Shown here: positions 56,860-64,000 of the stretch, one piece after another | Layout: each line of letters opens with the position of its first letter | Position numbering within the stretch: position 1 is the first letter of the stretch | Assembly (NCBI GenBank): GCA_052115395.1 | Contig: JBFRGO010000003.1 | Strand: one strand, 5' to 3' | Length of the DNA stretch: 64,000 bases | Source: Noviluteimonas sp052115395 | GTDB taxonomy: Bacteria > Pseudomonadota > Gammaproteobacteria > Xanthomonadales > Xanthomonadaceae | Translations under genes and position numbers: made by a program | Notes under the pieces: model-generated | What the model saw: the letters and a program-made list of their open reading frames with translations, nothing else | What the model was told of the DNA's origin: nothing | Database searches by the model: none

Positions 56860-58212
56860 ATGACCGGCATGGAGACCCTGCACGCGGAACGCCTCTGGAC
56901 CCCCGACGGCTGGCGGATCGACGCCGGCTTCACCCACGACGCAGGGCGCATCGTCGAATTGACCGGCGCGCAGCCCAGCGAAGGCGCGGCCTGGGTGGTG
57001 CCGGGCCTTGCGAACCTGCATTCGCACGCGTTCCAGCGCGCGATGGCGGGGCAGGCCGAGCGGCAGACCCACCCGCAGGATTCGTTCTGGACCTGGCGCG
57101 AGACGATGTACCGCTTCGCCGCGCGCTTCGCGCCCGATACCTTGCAGGCCATCGCCGCGCAGCTCTACGTGGAAATGCTCGAAGCCGGTTACACGACGGT
57201 CTGCGAATTCCACTACCTCCATCAATCGCCCGACGGCCGCCCGTACACCGATCCGGCCGCGATGTCGCACGCACTGATCGAAGCCGCGCGCGAAACCGGC
57301 ATGCGCCTCACCCTGCTGCCGGTGCTGTACATGACCGGCGGCTTCGACGGCCGCGCGCTCACCGATCGCCAGAAGCGCTTCGGCAATACGCTCGACAGCT
57401 TCGTGCGCCTGTTCGAAACGCTGCAGGGCGAGCAGGACGACACCCTGCGCGTCGGGATCGCACTGCACAGCCTGCGCGCGGTGCCGCCCAACGCGATGCA
57501 GGACGTGCTGGCGCAATTGCCGGGCGAAACGCCCGTGCACATCCACATCGCCGAGCAATTGCCCGAAGTCGTCGACTGCGTGGCCTTGCGCGGCGCGCGT
57601 CCGGTCGAATGGCTCCTGGCCAACGCGAACGTCGATCGCAACTGGACCCTCGTCCACGCCACGCATCTGTCGCAGGCGGAAATCGAAGGTATCGCAAAGA
57701 GTGGCGCTACCGTGGCGATCTGCCCGACGACCGAAGCCAACCTGGGCGACGGCCTGTTCCCGCTGCGTGCGTTCCTCGAGGCGGGCGGTTCCTGGGGCAT
57801 CGGTTCGGATTCGCACGTCTCGGTCTCGCCGGTGGAAGAACTGCGCTGGCTCGAATACGGGCAGCGCCTGGCCACGCACCATCGCAACGTCGCCGTCGGC
57901 ACCACCACGACGAGCGCCGGCGAATCGTTGCTGCACGACGCATTGGCGAGCGCCGAGCCCTCGACCGGACATGCGGTGGGTTGCTTCTACAAGGGCGCGA
58001 GCGCCGATTGGCTGGTGCTCGATCGCGACGCCCCGCAGTTCATCGGCGCGACCACCGACGATGCGATCGACCGCTGGCTGTTCGCAGGCAATGCACCGCA
58101 CATCCGCGAAGTGCATGTCGCCGGAAAGAAAGTGGTGCATGAAGGCCGGCATCGCGAGCGCGAGGCGATCTTCACGCGCTTCAAGGCGGCGATGCACACG
58201 TTGCTGGCCTGA
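56860..58212 (+). CDS. hutF: Formimidoylglutamate deiminase
   Basis: 450 residues, amidohydrolase superfamily. It converts formiminoglutamate to N-formylglutamate and ammonia, the five-step route. Landmarks: PGLANLHSHAFQRAMAG, TTVCEFHYLHQSPDG, VHIHIAEQLPEV and GSDSHVSVSPVEELRW. Two starts are possible (56860 and 56869). TAGGGT near 56829-56834 could be the -10. The partner hutG is not in the window. A 6-bp hairpin follows (58238-58254). Confidence 0.95.
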   Translation: MTGMETLHAERLWTPDGWRIDAGFTHDAGRIVELTGAQPSEGAAWVVPGLANLHSHAFQRAMAGQAERQTHPQDSFWTWRETMYRFAARFAPDTLQAIAAQLYVEMLEAGYTTVCEFHYLHQSPDGRPYTDPAAMSHALIEAARETGMRLTLLPVLYMTGGFDGRALTDRQKRFGNTLDSFVRLFETLQGEQDDTLRVGIALHSLRAVPPNAMQDVLAQLPGETPVHIHIAEQLPEVVDCVALRGARPVEWLLANANVDRNWTLVHATHLSQAEIEGIAKSGATVAICPTTEANLGDGLFPLRAFLEAGGSWGIGSDSHVSVSPVEELRWLEYGQRLATHHRNVAVGTTTTSAGESLLHDALASAEPSTGHAVGCFYKGASADWLVLDRDAPQFIGATTDDAIDRWLFAGNAPHIREVHVAGKKVVHEGRHREREAIFTRFKAAMHTLLA

Positions 58213-58300
58213 GCGCTTCTCCGAATCCGCATGGACGGGGCGTCCGACACGCCCGGCTCCCCGCGTTGAGTCCAGTGTTGTTCGCGCTTGCGGAGGCGCC

Positions 58301-58963
58301 ATGGCTACGTTTGGATCGCGTCGACGCGTGCTCGGGCAACTCAGCGGCGTCGGCGTTCTCGCGCTCGCATCGCCCTGGGGTGAGGCCATCGCCGCGCTGG
58401 CGGCGACGCCTGCGCAGACTCCCGGGCCGTTCCGACCGCAGCCCCCTCCCCTGGAAAGCGATGCCGATCTCACGCGCGTGGAAGGCGCGAAGGCGCCTGC
58501 GGAAGGACAGATCATCCAGGTCGCCGGCCGCGTGGTGGATGTCGACGGCAAGCCGATCCGCGGTGCGTCGATCGAAATCTGGCAGGCCAACGCGCACGGG
58601 CGCTACGCCCATCCGCGCGACGTCAATCCCGCGCCGCTGGACCCGAACTTCCAGGGCTATGCGCGCTTGCGCACCGACGAAGACGGACGCTATCGCTTCA
58701 AGACGATCAAGCCGGGCGCGTATCCGATCAACCCGATGAATCCCGGCGCCGTGCGAACGCCGCACATCCATTTCGACGTCGCGGGAAAGCGCACGCACCT
58801 GGTGACGCAGATGTACTTTCCAGGCGAAGCGCTCAACGCGAGCGACCGCATCTACGGCGCGCTGGGTGCGAGCGGAGCGGCGGCGGTCGCGCAGCGCCTT
58901 CCGCCGAGCGACGACATGGCGTCGGGCGAATGGTTGTTCGGTTGGGAGATCGTGCTCGCCTGA
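58301..58963 (+). CDS. Intradiol ring-cleavage dioxygenase, Tat-exported
   Basis: 220 residues. The N-terminus SRRRVLGQLSGVGVLALASP is a twin-arginine (Tat) signal. The fold is the protocatechuate/catechol dioxygenase sandwich; iron ligands are the Tyr in HGRYAHPRD, Tyr in GAYPINPMNPG and the two His in TPHIHFDV. Strain-specific intradiol enzymes of this short type exist outside aromatic operons; the substrate is unknown and no other ring-degradation gene is near. GGAGG precedes the ATG. Confidence 0.88.
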   Translation: MATFGSRRRVLGQLSGVGVLALASPWGEAIAALAATPAQTPGPFRPQPPPLESDADLTRVEGAKAPAEGQIIQVAGRVVDVDGKPIRGASIEIWQANAHGRYAHPRDVNPAPLDPNFQGYARLRTDEDGRYRFKTIKPGAYPINPMNPGAVRTPHIHFDVAGKRTHLVTQMYFPGEALNASDRIYGALGASGAAAVAQRLPPSDDMASGEWLFGWEIVLA

Positions 58964-59019
58964 GTTGCGGAAGCGTCTGTTCGCCAACCCGGTCGGGAAT
59001 TGCGCGCGCACGCGTTGGT

Positions 59020-59025
59020 TAGGCT
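59020..59025 (+). promoter_or_regulatory. Leaderless-type -10 before the transglutaminase-like gene
   Basis: TAGGCT (59020-59025) is followed by exactly 6 bases before the ATG at 59032. With a normal -10 to start distance, transcription begins at the A of the ATG. No Shine-Dalgarno is present. Confidence 0.45.
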
Positions 59026-59031
59026 GCGCGC

Positions 59032-60021
59032 ATGCGATTCCTGCTGCTCCTGTTGGTCTGGATGGCGATGCCCGCCGGCGCGATGGTCGGGCGCGTCGAC
59101 GCCTTGCTGGTCGATGACGTGGGGCTGGCGCGGACCAAGCTGGCGCTCGATGCGATGATCGATGGCACCGTCGATGTCGCGTCGGCCTTGCGCGCCGTGG
59201 AAGACCTGGAGCGCGTCGTCGCAGCGGAACTGGCACCCGATGCCTCCGTCGGCGTGCGCATCGACGCGTTATTGCGCGTGTTGTACGTCGCAGGCGAATG
59301 GAACGCGCATCGCCCTTTCACCTACGACTTCGACGACCCCTTCGCGCGGCAGCCACGCAACCGCTTGCTGTCGACCTACCTGGACGCGCGGCGCGGCAAT
59401 TGCCTCACGATGCCCGTGCTTTTCGCGATCCTCGGGCGGCGCATCGGGTTGACCGTCGCGCTCGCCAAGGCACCGCACCACCTGTTCGCGAAGGTGCGCG
59501 ACGACGACGGGGCCTGGATCAACGTCGAAGCGACGGGCGGCGGCTTGAAATCGGATGCGGGGTACGTGCGGGAGACCGGCATTTCAGAACGCGCGCTGGC
59601 CAATGGCCTGTACCTGCGGCCGCTCACGCGTGCCGAAGAGGTCGCCGTCCTGTCCGCCGATGTCGCTGCCGCGCTGGAGCGGCGTGGCGATTTCGAAGGC
59701 GCCATGCGCATCGCCCGGCGCATGTTGGAAATCGATCCGAACGATGTCGATGCGATGGTGCGCCTGGGCTCCCTCCACGGCCGCATCCTCGACCGCGACT
59801 TCCACCAACGATGGCCCGACCCGGCCGACGTGCCGCGCGCGCGGCACGCCGAGTATCGCGAGCGAAGCGCGACGAACGCAGCCTTGTTCGCGCAAGCCGA
59901 AGCGCTGGGATGGCGCCAGACGACGCCCGGGGAAACTGCGGACTACCTGCGCGCGATCGAACGCGCGCGTTCGCGGTTCAACCCGCCGACGGAGGCTCCG
60001 CCGCCGGTCCCACCGTCGTGA
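59032..60021 (+). CDS. Exported transglutaminase-like (SirB1-type) protein
   Basis: 329 residues. A hydrophobic start (MRFLLLLLVWMAMPAGAMVG) resembles a signal peptide. The core has Cys124 in RRGNCLTMPVLFAILGRR and His149/150 in KAPHHLFAKV, the Cys-His of the transglutaminase-like Transglut_core2/SirB1 family. The C-terminal part has a tetratricopeptide-like helix pair (GDFEGAMRIARRMLEIDPND). Catalytic activity has not been shown for SirB1 proteins. The last 44 bases overlap the convergent OsmC gene. Confidence 0.8.
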   Translation: MRFLLLLLVWMAMPAGAMVGRVDALLVDDVGLARTKLALDAMIDGTVDVASALRAVEDLERVVAAELAPDASVGVRIDALLRVLYVAGEWNAHRPFTYDFDDPFARQPRNRLLSTYLDARRGNCLTMPVLFAILGRRIGLTVALAKAPHHLFAKVRDDDGAWINVEATGGGLKSDAGYVRETGISERALANGLYLRPLTRAEEVAVLSADVAAALERRGDFEGAMRIARRMLEIDPNDVDAMVRLGSLHGRILDRDFHQRWPDPADVPRARHAEYRERSATNAALFAQAEALGWRQTTPGETADYLRAIERARSRFNPPTEAPPPVPPS

Positions 60022-60466
60022 CGATCCGGATCTGCCCCTGCAAGGTCCGGTGGACCGGGCACTTGTCGGCGATCTGCATCATGCGCTCGCGCCCCTTGTC
60101 GTCGATGGCGCCGTCGATCCAGATCGTGCGCGAAAGGCGATCCACCTTCGCATTCGGATCCAGCTCGCAGTGTTCGCAATCGACCTCATGCACTTTTTCG
60201 TGCTTCACGTGCACGCGGATGTCGGTCACGGCCAGGTGCTTGGCCTTCGCGTAGAGGTGCAGCGTCATCGTCGTGCACGCCGCCAGCGCCCCGGACAACA
60301 GCCCGTACGGCGATGGCCCGGCGTTGGTGCCGCCGACCGCGACGGGCTCGTCCGCCACCAGCGCGTGGCCTGCGATATCCAGCGTGGTGCGGAAGCCGGT
60401 GTTGTCGGAATGCGCGAGCGCCTCGCCTTCGTCGAGGCCGGGGGGAAGCGTTGCAAATTCAACCAT
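59978..60466 (-). CDS. OsmC/Ohr-family protein
   Basis: 162 residues with the two redox Cys of the family in LSGALAACTTMTLHLYAK and ADKCPVHRTL. OsmC proteins reduce organic peroxides using their thiols. It is 10 bases downstream of hutU, same strand, so it probably travels on that transcript. The C-terminal PAAEPPSAG is variable. A 44-base overlap with the previous gene is convergent. Confidence 0.93.
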   Translation of the reverse strand: MVEFATLPPGLDEGEALAHSDNTGFRTTLDIAGHALVADEPVAVGGTNAGPSPYGLLSGALAACTTMTLHLYAKAKHLAVTDIRVHVKHEKVHEVDCEHCELDPNAKVDRLSRTIWIDGAIDDKGRERMMQIADKCPVHRTLQGQIRIVTTVGPAAEPPSAG

Positions 60467-60476
60467 GTCGCTCTCC

Positions 60477-62147
<1,671 letters not shown>

Positions 62148-62175
62148 CGAGCGCTCCGGCGCGTGGGGACCCGCG

Positions 62176-62181
62176 ATTATC
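62176..62181 (-). promoter_or_regulatory. -10 element for hutU
   Basis: GATAAT on the - strand (62181-62176), about 22 bases before the likely start, with CCGGAG as ribosome-binding site before the ATG at 62147. It sits right after the stop of the upstream SnoaL-like gene, so hutU probably has its own promoter. Confidence 0.4.
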
Positions 62182-62183
62182 CC

Positions 62184-62711
62184 TCAGCCCTGCGGGCAGG
62201 TCTTGCGTTCGGCGTGGAAGGAGGCGACGTCGGCGTCGCTGGCGGGGTGGGGTGCGGCGCCGCCATCGAGCAGGACGCGCCACTTGCCGTCGCTGTCGCG
62301 ATGCCAGGTCGAAACGAAGGTCGACACCGAAACCCGCCTGGGGGTCTTGCCGGCGGGCGATTCGAGCAACGCGCGGCCGGTGGAGTAGGCGATGTCGCCT
62401 TCGCCGCCGATGGCCACCGCGGTCGGGTACCACGACAGCACCAGCGCCGACCCGTCGATGATGCCGGCCCAATCCTTCAGGACCGCCGCACGGCCGCGCA
62501 CGGGCGAGCCCGAGCCCACGCCGAATACCGCGCCGGTGTTGACGAAATCGGCGAAGGCTTTCGCATCGTGCCGTTTCACGCTGTCGGCGAAGGCGAGCTC
62601 GCGCGCCCACACCACGCATTCGGCCTTGCTGAAAGTGGGCGATTTCGCGGTGTCCTGCGCAACGGCCGGGGACGAAACAACGAGGGCTGCGACGACGAGG
62701 GCAAGGCGCAT
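62184..62711 (-). CDS. Exported SnoaL/DUF4440-like protein
   Basis: 175 residues from the ATG at 62711, chosen because GGAG lies 6 bases upstream; ATG 62723 has no such site. Signal peptide MRLALVVAALVVSSPAVAQ. The mature part has an NTF2-like fold (FADFVNTGAVFGVGSGSPVRG, STWHRDSDGKWRVLLDGG). It is a distant relative of the protein at 42986. Function unknown; periplasmic. Confidence 0.82.
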   Translation of the reverse strand: MRLALVVAALVVSSPAVAQDTAKSPTFSKAECVVWARELAFADSVKRHDAKAFADFVNTGAVFGVGSGSPVRGRAAVLKDWAGIIDGSALVLSWYPTAVAIGGEGDIAYSTGRALLESPAGKTPRRVSVSTFVSTWHRDSDGKWRVLLDGGAAPHPASDADVASFHAERKTCPQG

Positions 62712-62743
62712 GAACGACTCCATGGTGGGCGAAGCGCGCACCG

Positions 62744-62749
62744 TATCAT
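62744..62749 (+). promoter_or_regulatory. Leaderless-type -10 before the NPP phosphodiesterase gene
   Basis: TATCAT (62744-62749) is followed by 6 bases, then the ATG at 62756. The geometry puts the transcript start at the A of the ATG. No Shine-Dalgarno is seen. Confidence 0.45.
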
Positions 62750-62755
62750 TGCGCC

Positions 62756-63979
62756 ATGGGGATCCTGTTCCGGGCCGCGCTGGCCCTGCTGCTGAGCTTC
62801 GGGCTGACCGCATGTGCCTCCACCCGGCCGGGGGAGGCGCCGCCGCCCGTGCTGCTGGTCTCGATCGACGCCTTTCGCGCCGATGACCTCGACCGCGGGC
62901 TGACGCCCAACCTGGCGCGCATCGCGAACCAGGGCGTTCGCGCCGAGGGCATGCGCCCGTCCTATCCGGCGCTGACCTTCCCGAATCACTACACGCTGGT
63001 CACCGGCCTGCGGCCCGATCGGCACGGCATCGTGCACAACACGATGCACGATGCGGAGCTGGGCGACTTCAAGGCGAGCAACGCGGCGAACGCGGGCGAC
63101 GCACGCTGGTGGAACGGCGCCGAACCGATCTGGGTGACGGCGGAAAAACACGGCCTTGCGACGGCGACGATGTTCTGGCCCGGTTCGCAGGCGGCGATCC
63201 ACGGTGTCCGCCCCACCCATTGGCGCGCGTACGACAGCACGTTTCCCGACGACGCGCGTGTCGACCAGGTGCTTGCGTGGCTCGCCGAACCTGCGCCCCG
63301 CATCCGGCTTGCGACGCTGTACTTCGAACTGCTCGACAAGACCGGGCACGACGACGGCCCCGATTCACCGGAGATGACCCGCGCGCTCGCGCGGATCGAC
63401 GCTTCGATCGGCCGCCTGGTCGACGGCTTGCAGGCGCGTGGCCTGCGCGATCGCGTCAATCTGGTGATCGTCTCCGACCACGGCATGGCGCAAGTGCTGC
63501 CGGGCAACGTCGTGGCGATCGAAGACATGGTCGATCTGCGCGATGCCGATGTCGTCTCGACCGGGCAGGTCGTCGGCTTCACGCCGAAACGCGGACATGC
63601 GCGCGATGCCGAACAACGATTGCTCGGTCGCCATGCGCACTACGAATGCTGGCGCAAATCGGAACTGCCGCAACGCTGGCATTTCGGCACGCATCCGCGC
63701 GTACCGCCGATCCTGTGCCAGATGGACGAAGGCTGGGACGCAGGCTATCGCGATGCGCTGGCCCGACGCCCCGCGCATGCGCGTGGTTCCCATGGTTACG
63801 ATCCCGCGCTGGCGTCGATGCGCGCGTTGTTCATCGCGCAGGGCCCGTCCTTCGTGCCGGGCATGCGCTTGCCGGTGTTCGACAACGTCGACGTCTATCC
63901 GCTCCTGGCGCGCCTCCTGCAACTGCCGCCCGGCGAACATGATGGCAGCGCGGACGTGTTCACGCCCGCGCTGCGTTGA
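62756..63979 (+). CDS. NPP-family phosphodiesterase lipoprotein
   Basis: 407 residues. The lipobox LTAC (MGILFRAALALLLSFGLTAC) marks an outer- or inner-membrane lipoprotein. It belongs to the nucleotide pyrophosphatase/phosphodiesterase (alkaline phosphatase) superfamily. Metal and nucleophile motifs: VSIDAFRADDL, PALTFPNHYTLVTG (Thr nucleophile), LLDKTGHDDGP, VIVSDHGMAQ and RGSHGYDPAL. It likely cleaves phosphodiester or pyrophosphate bonds in nucleotides or lipids outside the cytoplasm. The gene is complete; 21 bases remain to the window end. Confidence 0.9.
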   Translation: MGILFRAALALLLSFGLTACASTRPGEAPPPVLLVSIDAFRADDLDRGLTPNLARIANQGVRAEGMRPSYPALTFPNHYTLVTGLRPDRHGIVHNTMHDAELGDFKASNAANAGDARWWNGAEPIWVTAEKHGLATATMFWPGSQAAIHGVRPTHWRAYDSTFPDDARVDQVLAWLAEPAPRIRLATLYFELLDKTGHDDGPDSPEMTRALARIDASIGRLVDGLQARGLRDRVNLVIVSDHGMAQVLPGNVVAIEDMVDLRDADVVSTGQVVGFTPKRGHARDAEQRLLGRHAHYECWRKSELPQRWHFGTHPRVPPILCQMDEGWDAGYRDALARRPAHARGSHGYDPALASMRALFIAQGPSFVPGMRLPVFDNVDVYPLLARLLQLPPGEHDGSADVFTPALR

Positions 63980-64000
63980 CGCGTTCGGCACTCAACGGCG

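Noticed and set aside
56824..58590. Long leftward frame upstream of hutI
   Set aside because: It is antisense to hutF; HutI starts at 56823 with a conserved N-terminus.

Overview
The window is high-GC core chromosome of a gammaproteobacterium, most likely Xanthomonadaceae (Lysobacter, Stenotrophomonas or Xanthomonas type). Four things suggest this: an S10-spc-alpha ribosomal cluster in which secY is followed directly by rpsM with no rpmJ between them, a class II (plant-like) DAHP synthase, an S46 dipeptidyl-peptidase, and a histidine pathway using HutF. The family assignment is inference from gene content and protein resemblance; no 16S gene is present. I see no insertion sequence, prophage, integrase, CRISPR array, tRNA, rRNA or toxin-antitoxin pair, and no stretch whose codon use looks foreign.

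Layout. 1-14566: the 3' end of tuf, then the S10, spc and alpha ribosomal gene runs with secY and rpoA, closed by a strong intrinsic terminator. The run is tight except for a few longer gaps (before rpsJ, rpsE, rpsM, rpoA and rplQ), each holding RNA hairpins. 14626-19336: dsbB, DAHP synthase, an exported YCF48-like protein and a lipoprotein amidase. 19434-24922: typA with a DUF2127 gene, a cyclophilin, and an operon of three overlapping lipoprotein genes including an M48 protease. 24966-29283: aminotransferase, malate dehydrogenase and prpB-prpC (2-methylcitrate cycle). 29370-34079: a leftward block (GST, SleB-like hydrolase, DUF1428, FadH, DODA-type dioxygenase) that separates prpBC from prpD (34239-35693). 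35856-38436: an OmpA-family porin, a small exported protein and an RsuA-type pseudouridine synthase. 38429-40655: kbl-tdh. 40756-43852: S46 peptidase, an NTF2-like secreted protein and DUF3224. 44040-50890: serA, histidine phosphatase, folC, SPOR protein, purF and DUF455. 50892-54316: lpxH, gltX, zur, a MerC-like protein and the THX ribosomal protein. 54393-62147: an M19 dipeptidase and hut genes (hutI, hutF, hutU) mixed with an intradiol dioxygenase, a transglutaminase-like protein and OsmC. 62184-63979: a SnoaL-like protein and an NPP-family phosphodiesterase.

How the genes work together. Translation and export dominate the first 14 kb. Mdh supplies oxaloacetate for PrpC, with PrpD and PrpB completing most of propionate breakdown. 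Tdh/Kbl (threonine to glycine), SerA with a possible phosphoserine phosphatase, FolC and PurF form a glycine/serine/one-carbon/purine group. HutU, HutI and HutF are the middle steps of histidine breakdown.

I do not see an obvious new multi-gene system. The most unusual signals are regulatory: a hairpin that buries the Shine-Dalgarno of the gene at 42986, structured gaps in the ribosomal operons, promoter-to-start spacings that predict leaderless mRNAs, a pseudouridine synthase with no conventional start before its S4 domain, an S46 peptidase with serine at its specificity position, and a Zur-like site before a MerC-family gene next to zur.
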